A stretch of 64,000 bases of DNA from Copromyces sp. CBS 386.78. Its lineage: Eukaryota; Ascomycota; Sordariomycetes; Sordariales; Sordariaceae. Below, in pieces: positions 20,803 to 32,600 of the stretch (its first letter is position 1; the number at the start of each line of letters is the position of its first letter). The notes below the pieces were generated by a model. That model did not search any database and had not been told where the DNA came from. It saw only the letters and a list, made by a program, of their open reading frames with translations. The stretch lies in assembly GCA_030685235.1 (NCBI GenBank), contig MU839218.1:52526-116525 (forward strand), in the 5' to 3' direction. The position numbers and the translations under genes are program-made.

Positions 20803-22019
20803 CTTGGTGTCGGGTGTTGCTCTGTAGAGGGAATGGCGTGACGAGTGGTGGTAAGTGGTGATCGAATTGTATTGGTGTATGTAGTATTACTGATCGTCCG
20901 GATGTGATGAAGTCAGAGGAAAAACTCAAGAAGTTTGGATTTGAGAAAGGGCCATGCTTTATGCTTTTGGAGGATGGGAAAAAATATTGTTGACGGACCT
21001 GATAACACATGCGAACCACAGAGCAGACCTTGAACAAGACGGAACATTCACCGAACTGGCGGACAACCTTTGGATAACACCGCCATTGTTCACGGTCCAG
21101 TCCACGCTCGAGGCCGAAACATGGCTTCAGGTTGCGTACCAGTCAACGTGAAGAGGATTCAGCTGCGAAACCTTTGATAGCTGTTCAGTGAATGACTAGA
21201 GTCGCGGTATATAGAACAAGGTTGACGGTTTTGAGAGTGAATGAACAATACGGATGAATGAGAGTGAAGACACAATGGCTTTGTTCTTCACGGCACATGT
21301 CGCATAGGTCAAGTATCGTCGAGTGAATGTATAGGTTGTGCCCGGCTCATTTGGACAAAGGTCAATGACCGCCATGGTCGTGTATCGGTCGGACCGCCAA
21401 GTCGACATGGAATGAATGGACGTATTGTACTATGATCGCTCTGGTTGTCGGATGTCATTCAATGTGCAGCCCGTTGGGACCATTCGTGGTCAATGCGCCT
21501 GTCCAACAAATAGCTTTGACCAGTGAATGAGTGCTGAAGTGTGCTTTGTCATCGGAATGGCCATTCACCTGGACTCTGCCGTGGACCTTGGTGGCCTCCA
21601 TTGTTTGGTTGCTCCTTCCTGTTTGCTCGAACAAGGTATCAAGTTTGGAACAAAGAAGGCGCGTTTGACGGTTTCAATCTCCAGCCGTGGCCAGCTGCCA
21701 TACCAGACGGCAACGTCACCGAACAAAAGCCTAGTGCGCATTGTCACACTTGTACTGTTCAACGAACTCTCACCCTGCGCACATCACAGAACACTCACCC
21801 TGGATTCACCACACCATGCCCGGCCCCAAAGGCAATTGAAGTGACACTCGAAGTGGCTAGGCTTATAACACCACCACCCTTCAATTTCTCCCCTCCAGCG
21901 CATCCCAAATTTCCCCTCCATCACCAAAACCGCAACATTCATCTCCGAGTCAGACTATCGACTTTCGACACCGACCAACCTAGAAAACACCCCGCAACAC
22001 ACACTAAGCCGCCACCACC
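20803..22019. other. Divergent promoter region
   Basis: Lies between a minus-strand gene (start 20,802) and a plus-strand kinase (start 22,020). No coding signal; the last 200 bp before the kinase is C/A-rich with CACCACC runs, typical of fungal 5' untranslated sequence. Confidence 0.45.
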
Positions 22020-23654
22020 ATGTGCACGCCCTACGCTAATCCTCCCGTTCTCGCTGGCGATGACGAGGAAGAGTTTCCGTACGACGTGGAAGATGACGTC
22101 TGGGGAACCGTCGAGCCGCTAGACGATTACAAACCCGGCGGCTTCCATCCCATCATCTTCGGCGACCGACTCGGCGCAAACGGCCGCTTCCGAGTGGTGA
22201 GCAAGCTTGGTGCCGGTGGCTACGGCACCGTCTGGCTGTGCGAGGACACTCTGTCCCCGACCCTGAAGTGGCGCGCAGTGAAGGTCATGTCCGCCAAAGT
22301 CTCGAAGCCCGACTGCGCAGAGCTTCGCACATTGGATGCCTTTCACGGCATTGATCGCTCAACCCTCGAAACCGACTTCCATTTGTCAGTTCCACTCGAG
22401 CACTTTTGGATCGATGGTCCCAATGGCCGCCACCTTGCCCTCGTCTTCTCTCTCTGCGCCGCTACCGCCGAGTCCATCTTCACCAACTACGGCCAACACC
22501 GCTCACTCATAAAGGACCTTTGCTTCCAACTCGCCAAGTCCCTCGAGCTCATGCACTCCCGCGGCTTTTGCCATGGCGACTTCCGGCCCTCCAATATTTT
22601 GTTCCGCCTCCGCGACGGCATCGACTCGCTCCCGGAGACCGAACTCCTGCAACACATGATGCCGCCCAGACCCGTCCGCGTCATCTCCATCGAGGACGAA
22701 AAGCCCGTCACCCGCGCCTCTGCTCCATCCGTCCCCGAGTTCCTCATCCCGTGCACCAGCATCCTCTACCACAGCGGTCTCTGCGCCGCCCAGCTCGCCG
22801 TAACCGACTTCGGAGTGTCTTACTCCCCATCCAACCCGCCCGAGCAGGGAAGCACAGGTATCCCCACTCGATGGGCCGCCCCCGAGGAGCGCTTCGGAGT
22901 ACGCGACCTTCTATCGTACCCGTCCGATATCTGGTCCCTAGGCTGCGTCATTGCCTGGCTGGCCATGGGGTTCACTCCCTTCGGCCATGAGGAAGACGGC
23001 GCGTGGAAAGACGAGCTCTCGATCAACATGGAAAAACACCTGGGCCCGATGCCCGAGCCGTTTAGGGCCAAGTTCCGCGAGGACCACGACCAGGAGACTC
23101 CGGTGGAGGAGTTGGGCAAGACGGAGGCGGAGTTGGAGCCCGTCACCGAGATTGCGAAGAAGGAGTGGCAGCGGCGCAGAGAGCAAGAAATGGCTGGCCA
23201 GAAGAGCGGAGGACACTCCCAATTTGGGCGGGACTTGTTGAAGAGCACGATGGTCAATTCGCTACGGACGGTCATGACGGCCGTGGAAGTCAAGCAAATG
23301 AGCGGGCAACTACTGGCCAATTCTTCACAGCTCCCCTTCTCGGACTTACGCCAGCTAAACAGCAAAGCATGGCCAGTCTCTGATGACAAGATATCCGTGC
23401 AGCTGGAGGAGAGAGAGATCGACCAACTTTCCGATCTGCTCATGTCCATCTTCAAGTGGCAGCCCAAGGATCGCGCGCCACTTCAACACGTGTTGAATCA
23501 TCCGTGGTTCGAGGGCCGGAATCGGAATGCAGCAAAGGTGCCCCCGCCAGTTGCCACTAGCAACAAGAGTGTGGTGGGCGAGACATCCGCGTGGATGAAG
23601 TCTTTCCTCAATTATCGCAGCGCCGCCAGGCTATTGCCCGGGGGCTTCTCTTAG
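22020..23654 (+). CDS. SRPK-like serine/threonine protein kinase (544 aa)
   Basis: Predicted protein kinase of the fungal SRPK-like group. The start is an ATG in a CCACCATG context. An acidic N-terminus is followed by the SRPK-type lead-in KPGGFHPIIFGDRL (39-52). The Gly-rich loop is LGAGGYGTVWL (63-73) and the ATP lysine K88 lies in RAVKV. The catalytic loop is HGDFRPSNIL (185-194), with Asp187 in an HGD rather than HRD form. DFG is at 263-265 and APE at 287-289. The insert after the catalytic loop and the motif HLGPMPEPFRAKF match the second kinase at 40.6-42.7 kb, so the two are paralogues. All residues needed for phosphotransfer are present. The C-terminus may be longer: another open frame downstream (23,673-23,885) reads FFPAFFASVVPGSLK and might be joined by an intron I could not define. 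The substrate is unknown. Confidence 0.9.
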   Translation: MCTPYANPPVLAGDDEEEFPYDVEDDVWGTVEPLDDYKPGGFHPIIFGDRLGANGRFRVVSKLGAGGYGTVWLCEDTLSPTLKWRAVKVMSAKVSKPDCAELRTLDAFHGIDRSTLETDFHLSVPLEHFWIDGPNGRHLALVFSLCAATAESIFTNYGQHRSLIKDLCFQLAKSLELMHSRGFCHGDFRPSNILFRLRDGIDSLPETELLQHMMPPRPVRVISIEDEKPVTRASAPSVPEFLIPCTSILYHSGLCAAQLAVTDFGVSYSPSNPPEQGSTGIPTRWAAPEERFGVRDLLSYPSDIWSLGCVIAWLAMGFTPFGHEEDGAWKDELSINMEKHLGPMPEPFRAKFREDHDQETPVEELGKTEAELEPVTEIAKKEWQRRREQEMAGQKSGGHSQFGRDLLKSTMVNSLRTVMTAVEVKQMSGQLLANSSQLPFSDLRQLNSKAWPVSDDKISVQLEEREIDQLSDLLMSIFKWQPKDRAPLQHVLNHPWFEGRNRNAAKVPPPVATSNKSVVGETSAWMKSFLNYRSAARLLPGGFS

Positions 23655-24369
23655 GAGGGGAAGTCCCGGGTCATGGCTGTTGGCGTTGGCGCTTTGGCGG
23701 GCTCTGTTGCATACTTGGTGGAAAGGCTGATGAGAGGCCACGGTATTGGAAGGATGGCGAGGAAGATGACAAAGTTCTTTCCGGCATTCTTTGCGTCGGT
23801 AGTGCCGGGGTCGTTGAAGACTAACTTGGGTTGGAGCCCGGCGGGGGTTTTAAGACCCTGGGCTGGCGCGGTGGTGGGAGGATTGTGAAGGGTCTTGATG
23901 ATTGTACTTCGTAGAGGCGGAAGGAGAGACCTGGTTGCTGAGCATCAGATTGAACAAGAAAGAGAAGGACCAAATTATAATGACAGGGGGTTGAGCACAT
24001 AGGAATACAAAGTACACATAAAAAATGCTACATTGGACAAATGTTGACGCGACATTCGCCAGAACTCCAAATGCCATGTTATCTTCCTTTCTGACGGTTC
24101 CATAACTCCTGATGCTGACCGAGCCATATCCTGATATGTCTATATCCCTACTACTGCTACAATGCTGAGTCTGAAAGCCTGAAAAAGTCAACCATGAACT
24201 CCAAATGCCATGCAAATTTCTGTGCTCCTTGCCAATACCATGCTTCCCAATTCCTGAATGCTCAACCATCACGTTGTTTTCTATTCAATCCCCGCGCCAA
24301 CGGTTTCGAAGCTGATCCCAGCATTGTCTGGTTACAAGGCCCAGGAGAGTCCTTCAGGGTCTTTGAGGG
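23655..24369. other. Intergenic
   Basis: 3' flank of the kinase. Apart from the possible kinase C-terminal extension at 23,673-23,885 nothing is recognised. Confidence 0.4.
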
Positions 24370-24564
24370 TCAGCAATTTGTAACGGGCATGCCGTTTTCG
24401 TAAAGCACGCTCGAGTTGTGTAATCCGTTACGGATCGCGACGTAGTTAAGCCCCAGTTCATCTGCCTCCGCCCGGCAGATTCCGCCGTCTAGGTGGACAT
24501 GGGGTTCGACTAGGTAGGTACGCCGTTGTGCGGGCGTGCGCGCCCTGCCAGACGGAGGTGCCAT
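24370..24564 (-). pseudogene. Fragment of the 20.2-kb gene family (64 codons)
   Basis: From ATG 24,564 a short frame contains ICRAEADELGLNYVAIRNGL, then HNSSVLYENGMP, matching RDEADSLGLRYAGIRQG and HNTESVFENGRP of the intact protein at 20.2-20.8 kb. It then ends (VTNC, stop) just where the intact copy continues to its HIT-like motifs. The upstream part of the family is replaced by MAPPSGRARTPAQRRTYLVE. Either a truncated pseudogene or a small stand-alone product. Same strand as the intact copy and about 4 kb away. Confidence 0.6.
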
Positions 24565-25477
24565 TTGTAAGGGTGGGTTCATAATAAGGAATTATATAGA
24601 GATGAATGAGTGTAAAGATTGAAGAAAGGTAAACGAAGCTTTTCGGTTGAGGGTTTATCAGGATGCGAAAACCAAGATAGGCATGGTTGTCGGACATCGA
24701 GAACCAGACGTGACGTGGTCTGGAACCTTCCTGGCCTTTTCTGCGCCATCTCCCAGCGTCCCAGGACTATGCCTTGGTTTCTTTTCCTCGTCGCTATGGA
24801 ATATGTGTTGACATGCTGAATGGTCGACTCGTCCGTCACCGGCAGCTAGGTTGCTCGGCAGCAAGACGAAGGCGCCAGGCCAGTTAACGCCCTTGGCCTT
24901 GGCTTCCATTTGATTGGCACCGCGCGTACTGTGCGCTATTCTCCACCGGTAATTTGGCGTAGTACTTCTCTATCGGCCTAACGGATTAGAATATCCACTT
25001 AGCGCTATAAGCCGCGCTTATTGCCCAAATAATCAAGGCACGAAACGGCTGCGCAGTCCTGCCTTCTACCTTAGGCACGGGCGTTGCAGTCGGCTGCACG
25101 GCATTGCTTTTCGTGGCCAACATGGAGGACGCTGGCCGCGTTGCGAATGGCTTGCTTCACAAACTCCCTGTCCATGGCAGGTGTGATAGCAAACAGGGCC
25201 TAGACGGCCGGATGATGGAACTGTTCGTGACGAGCAGCGACTGGTCCTTGCTGAGCGTCCGCGACGATGATATTCGCATCTATCAGCCTTTTGCGTCGCA
25301 GCGGCGCCGGCACTGCGGGTTGGCGAACACCCTGGGGGACTTGCCGGAGAAGAGAGACATCCGTTTTTAGTGACGTCGACACATTGTCCCTTTTCACTTC
25401 TCACTTTCCGCAGGGGTCTCTTTGGTGTAGAGCTCGCCCAGCAGAATACCTCTTTGTCAGCCCCCAGGCGGTCGTCT
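24565..25477. other. Intergenic
   Basis: No gene supported. Frames up to 112 codons overlap on both strands without conserved character. Confidence 0.4.
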
Positions 25478-25843
25478 TCAGCTTGAACTGTGAATACGCA
25501 GGTAGTGACTACCTACCTCTAGGTCGGTAGACAGCGAGGTCGGGATCTTCTCTTCCAGTTGCTTGAGTGTTGAAGTTGGGTTGGCTTGGAACTCCTTGGC
25601 CTTGTCGTTTCCGAGAGGAGAGTCAGTTGCTGTGGATGCTGCCACATTGCCACGATGGGTATCCGCACCCGCTGTGGTGCGGTTATTCCAGACACTTGAA
25701 CGAGTGGAGGACTGTCCAGGATATACGAAGAGAGTGGGCTGGATTCTAGATGCTCTTTGTAATTTGTATTGAGCCGTACCGCTTTGGGCCTGGTTTTGGA
25801 GGGTTATGAGATGGGATGGGGTATATAGACATTTCTTCTTCAT
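25478..25843 (-). pseudogene. Possible small hydrophilic protein, probably broken
   Basis: A coding-like stretch reads SSVWNNRTTAGADTHRGN, then TDSPLGNDKAKEFQANPTST, then LKQLEEKIPTSLSTDLE, and stops being convincing at a GTAGGT donor at about 25,526. Downstream, in another phase, ILLGELYTKETPAESEK ends at a stop near 25,385 and would make a plausible C-terminus. No consensus acceptor in the needed phase was found, so a frameshift is likely. The start is also unclear. I do not recognise the family. Confidence 0.3.
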
Positions 25844-26830
25844 TGATGAAGTTGTAGGGAGCTGAAAAAGAGACACCCCAACCACTTGGATGGAAGCCTG
25901 TTCTTATATACCCTCTTCGCAGTCCTGCTTGGTTTGCATGCACACCTTCCTATGCCCAGCTTGTCAATGTTGTCTTCTTCTGGTCCAACGCCGTTTAAGC
26001 TCTAACAAGAGAAACAGCATCAGCAACAATTATTGTCATGGACAACTGCCTGACAAGCCAATACACTATAATTGCCATCGCAAATGGTTGTTGCGGTGTG
26101 GTCTATCTGTCCAGAACAAGACAATTTGAAAACAGCAGGCAGAATGCCCAGCAACTAGGCGAGGAATGGGTATGAGAAACAAAAGGACAAGTTAAACGCA
26201 AAGACGAAGAATGGTGAGAAGTTTAGCCTCGCAAGGGCAAAAATGGGAAGAAAACGGAGGTAGGTAGCAAAAAGAGCCAAGAGAAGAAAAGAGGAGTAAA
26301 ACAAAAGTAAACAATCCAGACAAAGTATGCGCCACAGCATCGCCAACCACACTGCTGCCAGGCACCAATCACAACTGCGTCTAACCTATCCAGCCCCCAG
26401 ATTCCCCAATCATTCCCCGGCAGTCTAGTTCTAGTGCCCCAAATAGGGAAGATATGCGCCGTGCAGTGGGTGTCCTGTGCCGCGATGGTGGGTGTGCTCA
26501 CCCAGGGCCGTCAATCCGTTTCGCCCTAAATTCTCACCACACACTAGCAGACGAGGACTTCGTGGCGCGCACACCTCGGACTTAACTGCGTTAGCGATAC
26601 TACTCGCCGCAGGCGCAGGTGAGATTGGATACAGTACGTAGTGTAGGAAGCGCGTTGTGAAACCCCAGAAAATTTCAAGATGATGGTGACACTGGAATCG
26701 GCAACTGAATTATTCAGCTTTCTGGGGAGCTGGGTCACTGGGTTACTTAACCCCGAGAACGACCACCTTCACAGCAATTTCCATCCCAAGAACTTTCTTG
26801 GATCCCAGTCGAAGAAGAAACGCCGCCAAA
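25844..26830. other. Intergenic and promoter of the HET gene
   Basis: No coding signal recognised; an A/G-rich stretch lies at 26,160-26,320. Confidence 0.45.
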
Positions 26831-28744
26831 ATGCACCTCATAGACACCACCACCCTAACCCTCCAATCCTTCATGCGTCCCGTCGACAAACTCCCCTCCT
26901 ACGCCATCCTCTCGCACACATGGTACCAGTCACCAGGCGACGAAGTGACCTTTCAAGATTTCACCTCTCTCCCACCTCATGAACTAGAGCAGAAAAGGGG
27001 ATACGCAAAGATCAACCAGACATGTCAGCGCGCGAAGAAGTCGGGGATCAAATGGGCTTGGGTCGATACCTGCTGTATTAATAAACAGTCGAGTGCGGAG
27101 CTGACGGAGGCGCTCAATACCATGTGGGCTTGGTATCGCGGGGCGACGGTTTGTTTTGCTTTTTTGGAGGATTTGGAGCCTGTGCCAGTGCTGGTGTCGG
27201 ATGATGGAGGGAGTAACGTGGGCAGCAATGTCTCTGCGAGTACCGGGTCCGGGACGGGTTCAACGACATCATCGCACACCCAAGCCGAACGAATGGACCG
27301 CCTGAGTCACGACGAGAAGGTTCGACGGTTCGGAGCGTGTTATTGGTTTACCCGCGGCTGGACCCTGCAAGAGCTCATTGCTCCCTCGAAAATGGGGTTC
27401 TACAACAGCAATTGGGAGTTTGTCGGCGAGAAGCCCGCTCTGAAACACGTCCTTGCCGAGATCACTCAAATCAGCGAGTCCGTCCTCGAGAATAGCGCGT
27501 TGCTCCCGACCATCCCCGCCGCGCAGCGCATGTCGTGGGCTTCTTCGCGGGTGACTACCCGTCCGGAGGACATGGCGTATTGTCTACTCGGTATCTTCGA
27601 CGTGCAGATCCCGCTGCTCTATGGAGAGGGAGAGAAGGCGTTTATAAGGCTGCAGGAGGAGATCATCAAGGAGACGAATGACTTCAGCCTGTTTGCTTGG
27701 AAGACTGGGAGAGGGTCGGCGACACAGCATCAGAAGCACTGGGGCATATTGGCGCCTAGTCCCAAGGAGTTCGCGAGCTGTAGGGACATCGAGGTCTGGG
27801 GCAACCCGTTGTATAACGCCGAGTGTCTTATTACGAGCAAAGGGCTACGAATCACGCCGGCGCCAGGGGATGGGTTAAGAAGCGGTAGTTCCAGGTTTAA
27901 GAATGTTGAGGGAACGTATATCCTTGACCTGGGGTGTTATCACAGGAGCCAAAAGGACAAGGCTATCGGCGTGTTCTTGCAGCAGCATGGCTCGGATCTT
28001 TACTGCCGCGTGATGCCGGAGTTCTTGCCGATGTGGCCGACGGGACCGGGGCAACAGCCCGTGTTGCGCAAAAGTAGGGGGTTTCATATCACGAAGACGG
28101 TGTCGCAGGTGGCGTCGACGATGCTAGGCTCGAGTCATCGGTGGGCATTTAACCTGTCGCAGGTGTTCACGGCGATGGCTGACATCAAGTACCGTCCGCA
28201 ACAAAGCCAGTTCCAACCCCAGGAAAGCTGGGACGGTGAGCGCATACTGTTCTTGAGTCAGGGGTCGAGGAATTTCCAATGTTGCGCGGTATTCGTGAGG
28301 ACGCGGACGGACGGGTTAGGGGCGTTGAGGATCTCGGTATGGTGCCAACTTCATCTCGTTCATGGCGACGAGGGAGAGGCGCAGGCTTCGGTCAGGATAG
28401 AATTCAATGGGCAGACAAGAGGGACAACGGACGCCGATGGGTATGTCAAGTGTAAAGGAAAGGTCGTGAGAGATACCTATGAGGGTCAGCCGGTGTTCAA
28501 AGTCTTGGTGGAGGCAACGACGAGCGAGTCCCGCGCCGTGGGCACCATCATGGGAACCTCAGTCTTTGCGAGGGCCAAACCCTTAAACAACCATATGTTG
28601 GCGAGAGCCGAAGCCTTAATGAACAGGATGGCGAAGGCGCGCCAGATTAAGCATCATGAAAAGGTAGCGGCAGCTGCCGAGGGAAGTGAAAGGTATTTCA
28701 ATTCGGCGCCGGCGAGCATGTCGAGTAGCATGGTGGGGAAGTAG
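26831..28744 (+). CDS. HET-domain protein (heterokaryon incompatibility type, 637 aa)
   Basis: HET domains (fungal cell-death effectors related to TIR-like folds) act in non-self recognition between fused hyphae and in other NLR-type responses. The start is taken at ATG 26831 (MHLIDTTTLTLQSF), the usual beginning of this family, rather than the in-frame extension 33 bp upstream. Signature blocks are YAILSHTW (24-31), WAWVDTCCINK (75-85), MWAWYRGATVCFAFLEDL and RGWTLQELIAP (175-185). A Ser/Gly/Thr-rich insert (about 123-150) interrupts the domain. Further blocks are the family's MSWASSRVTTRPEDMAYCLL and LLYGEGEKAFIRLQEEIIK. The C-terminal 350 residues are unfamiliar; no NACHT, WD40 or ankyrin repeat is seen. 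Single exon. The caspase-like gene lies 6 kb downstream. Confidence 0.93.
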   Translation: MHLIDTTTLTLQSFMRPVDKLPSYAILSHTWYQSPGDEVTFQDFTSLPPHELEQKRGYAKINQTCQRAKKSGIKWAWVDTCCINKQSSAELTEALNTMWAWYRGATVCFAFLEDLEPVPVLVSDDGGSNVGSNVSASTGSGTGSTTSSHTQAERMDRLSHDEKVRRFGACYWFTRGWTLQELIAPSKMGFYNSNWEFVGEKPALKHVLAEITQISESVLENSALLPTIPAAQRMSWASSRVTTRPEDMAYCLLGIFDVQIPLLYGEGEKAFIRLQEEIIKETNDFSLFAWKTGRGSATQHQKHWGILAPSPKEFASCRDIEVWGNPLYNAECLITSKGLRITPAPGDGLRSGSSRFKNVEGTYILDLGCYHRSQKDKAIGVFLQQHGSDLYCRVMPEFLPMWPTGPGQQPVLRKSRGFHITKTVSQVASTMLGSSHRWAFNLSQVFTAMADIKYRPQQSQFQPQESWDGERILFLSQGSRNFQCCAVFVRTRTDGLGALRISVWCQLHLVHGDEGEAQASVRIEFNGQTRGTTDADGYVKCKGKVVRDTYEGQPVFKVLVEATTSESRAVGTIMGTSVFARAKPLNNHMLARAEALMNRMAKARQIKHHEKVAAAAEGSERYFNSAPASMSSSMVGK

Positions 28745-29002
28745 GTGGTGGTGGTTTCTTGGTTGGTTGGTTTACTTTGGATGTTGAAGAAAGATCGAGT
28801 TGGAAATCGTGGTAGAAACCAATTTGTCTTGGAAGAAAGGCTAATCCCTAGGACTGCCTGACCGGCCAGTCGATAAGGAAGGTGGGAGAGAATACAGGGG
28901 AGACAAGTTGTTGGATGGAATGACGAAGGCTCGGAAGGGACAAAGATGGGATGAGCGGGATGTACATTGATTTGGTAGAAATTGTTAGTATATCTGCATA
29001 TA
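28745..29002. other. 3' flank of the HET gene
   Basis: Short spacer up to the TIR element at 29,003; nothing else recognised. Confidence 0.4.
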
Positions 29003-29340
29003 CCCGTGCCACGCCGCCCACTTCCCTTAAGTGGGTGCTCACTACCAGTACGGCCACACCAGCAAAACGGCCAGGTTAGAGTTAGAGGTGGTGTTTTAGG
29101 CTCGATACATAGGCCAAAACTCGACTTTTCCCGCCGCAGCAAAAAAGAAAATAAGAAAAAACTCTTCGGATTCAGTGCAATTTCCTGATCATGCTTATAG
29201 TTTTCTTTTTACTTCAATTGGCTAATAGGATATGCTGTGAGTCTTTACGATTTTGGTCCTTTTCCTTGGTGGCCGTATTACTGGTGTGGCCGTACTGGTA
29301 GTGAGCACCCACTTAAGGGAAGTGGGCGGCGTGGCACGGG
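29003..29340. mobile_element. 338-bp miniature inverted-repeat element, TA-flanked
   Basis: The first 60 bp (29,003-29,062) and last 60 bp (29,281-29,340) are exact reverse complements, and similarity continues about 11 bp further inward with mismatches. The tips are CCCGTGCCACGCCGCCC. A TA dinucleotide flanks each side (29,001-02 and 29,341-42), as expected for TA-targeting Tc1/mariner or pogo (Fot1-like) transposons. No coding capacity, so non-autonomous. Perfect arm identity suggests recent insertion and would form a strong hairpin in RNA. It lies between the HET gene and the 1013-aa gene. Confidence 0.85.
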
Positions 29341-29658
29341 TACCTAGCCACGGGATTCAGCAACAGTTGGTACCTCGAGCTGAGCCCCACTACCAAGACA
29401 CACGTGATCTCCCTCCTCTTTCGTGGAACTCGCCGGACCAGACCGCGACTCCCACCAACACAAATGCAAGCACTGTAACGCGTTCTACCTAACCAGTGGG
29501 GTTCTTAACACCCGTTGACTCTTTGACCTCTTTCCAAGCTCAGCCGCTCCCTTTCCTCCCTTCATCCTCCTTTCGACAACCAATTCTTTTCCTCGACACC
29601 CGACCGTGCTCAATCTGTAATCGGCGACGCGCAATTCCGCGACCCCAACAATGTCACA
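29341..29658. other. Promoter of the 1013-aa gene
   Basis: About 0.3 kb between the miniature element and the start codon; C/T-rich near the gene, as in fungal 5' untranslated regions. Confidence 0.4.
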
Positions 29659-32600
29659 ATGCCACGCCAAAATACCTTCACCGTGGTGCCCAACGCCCTG
29701 GGCATGCAAGGCCTGATCTCGCGCGATGATGCCCCGGCAACGAAACCACAGGCGATGACCTCCAAACAAGCCAAGAAGCGTTACAAAGAAGCCACGAAGG
29801 CCCCGAAACTCTCCAAAGCCGAGCAGCGTCGAATCGAGCTGGAGGAACAAGAACGAATCCGCAAAGAGCTCGACAAGCAGAAATCAGCCAACAAGGCGAG
29901 AATTGCCAGGGAGAAAAAGAAGGCGAAAGAGTTGGCAGATATACAGGCGCGGAAGAAGAAGGGGTTGCCTCTGGTGGATGTGCATCCAAGTCAGGATACG
30001 ATTTCGAGGTTCATAAGGAAGGGCGTGGTCAATACAGCTCCCAAGAGAGATCCGAGTGGGAATGTCAAGGGCAAAGCTGTGGAGGAGCAGAGCCGGACTG
30101 TTTCTCCGGAGAGAGATGATTCGAACAAGGAGAACATACCGGATTGCAGAGAAGAGGCGGTTGAGAGTCCGAGGAAGCGATCACGACTAGACAAGGGCAG
30201 CCCACCGAAGACGACTTCCGAAAACATACTCCAGGTGGATGACAACATAGGAGGTGGCCTATCGGACAAGGCAACCTTCCAGCAGAAATCACAGGAGACC
30301 CTACCCACGATCATCAACAAGGAGGTCATGCCAGGTCCGGAGCGCAGGACAGAGAGTACCAGTCAGCGACACTCTCAGCCACGGCAGTCATGGAACCCAG
30401 GATCCCAGTCGAACGGCAGGACGAGCACCAGTATGACATCCACCAAAGATAGCATACAGACTCCTGAAGAGGTTGTAATGATGGCCTTGCCGAAACCAAT
30501 AAGGCTACAGCCGGACAGGCATCTGGAGGACATGGGGTTAGCCCGACCGCGAGCGGATACGGAGGTGTCACATCAGAAACAACATGAGGTTCCTCCTCCA
30601 AAGCCGGGTCCAGCTAGGAAGGCTGTCAAACCATTACCGACTGGTATGCGACCGAGACCAGCTCTTGGGGAGACGGATGGGAATCGGTCTACTCCTCCAA
30701 AACTGTCCAAGGAAACAGTGCCAGCACGAAGCTATCAGAAGCCAGAGCTCGCGAGTCAGGAAACGCAGCAGCAAATACCGAGGGAGAACTCTCAACCGAA
30801 GCCCAAAGTTTCTATGCCGAAGGAGTCGGTGGTGTATTCAGCTGTCGAAACATCCAGATCATTACCGTCACCCCAGCCTCATGTTTGCCCAATGCCACCA
30901 CCATCGCGACCCCCTATGTCTGCTTGTCAGCCTTCACATGCCGCAAGATTAAATTCTCCGGTACCCCAGTATCCGACCACGGCTACTGCAAACCCATCCA
31001 AGCCGTCGTCTACGGCAGCCCATACCAACAAGTTCGCTTCCCCGTACGAACCCATGGGCCCTCCAGCGTTCGCGCCACAACGTCCCTCGCCTGGCCCACC
31101 AAGATTTAAGCAACCTACGGCCGGACCTAGCAGTGGGAGCATTCAAAAGTCTAAATTTCTCCCTAAGAACCACCTTCAACCGACGGCTTCGAGGGCGCCT
31201 TTCCTCAGCAACACCGGCAAGCCGTCAGCAGCCCAAAATATCGATACACCCCCGTCAAGTACCCAGTTATTCGTTATGTCGCACCTCGACGACCTCCTCC
31301 CGAGTCCATCTCAAGAGCTCCGAGAGCTGGAGGAGGATGTTCAGCCTTCGCCCATATCGCGTCCACCGGTCTTGACTACTAAACAAGGACAAGTCCCTGC
31401 GGTTGCTCCCAAGTCTCCTTTCGCACTGGGCTCGAGAAGATTCGCACGTCAAACGTCGCATGTACAAATCGCTCCTCCACAGCCTCGGATGCAAGAAGTC
31501 AAGCCCGTCGAGGATGACATCTTCCCTTTTCTCTCCACGCAAGACTTGCTCTTCTCGTCCCAGGACATGCGGGAGCTGGATAACGACACTCCCTGCAAGG
31601 CTAACAGCCGAAAGGAGAGTTTCCAGCCTCCATCCTTGAAGCCATCACCCAAGACGGCCTCTTCGTCGCCCTCGAAAATAACTAATAACGGACATCGTCC
31701 ATCTGGCACAGCGAGTACAAAACCAGCACCGAAAGCGGTCTCTGGGCCAGTCTCTGCGAAACAGCCGGAAGGAATCCACGCTACCTCGAACCCGGGCCCT
31801 CGGTCTTCGGCGACATCGACTCCCAAAGCAAGCCCAGCCTTTGGGAATCAACAAGGAGAAGTCCCGAACCCAAGTTTACCCACAGGTTCAGCCGCTACTC
31901 ATTCCGCCCCCAAACGCACACCTCCTCCTCAATCCCCATCACCCCAGCGGTTCTTCGGGTCCAGTGGCGTAGGCATCCAAATTCTGCTTGCCATGGCCGA
32001 AAGCGAAAAGACCTTCAGGGAGGAGGAAGAACGCCGCCAGGAAAAAGCGCGCCGTGAAAAGCTAGCCGAGGAGAGGCGCAAAAGGGCAGCAGAACAACAA
32101 GCCAAACGGGCAGCGGAAGCGAAGCGCAAAAGGGCAGCTGAGGAGAGAGCAAAGGTGATGGAGAGACTGAGGCGTCAGGCTGAGGAGATTGCTCAGTTGA
32201 GGATTCCGTCGGCCAGGAGGGCAGATTCGCCAATGGCGGCACCGGAGCAGAGGCCGGCTACTCAGGCAAAGCGCCTGCCAGGGCAAAGCATCAAGCAGCT
32301 TATCCCTTCGATTAGCAAGGTCAAGAGACCGCCTTCTGGGTGGGTGCCGGCGCAAAGGCCTGGCATGGTAAAGCCCGTCGTTGAAGCAAATCATCCACAA
32401 CAACCGTTGCCGCGGCCGCCGCTGCCAGAGTCCAACATCCAGGGGCAACATCAGCCTGGACAAGCACCACAGGTAACCAAGCCATCCTCACCTCCCAAGC
32501 CAAAGTCCAGCATCCCAGGACAGCATCAGATACAGCAGGTCTTGAAGGTGACCCCCGCGGCGTCATCCCAAGAGACGGACTACGGGGATGAAGACCTGGA

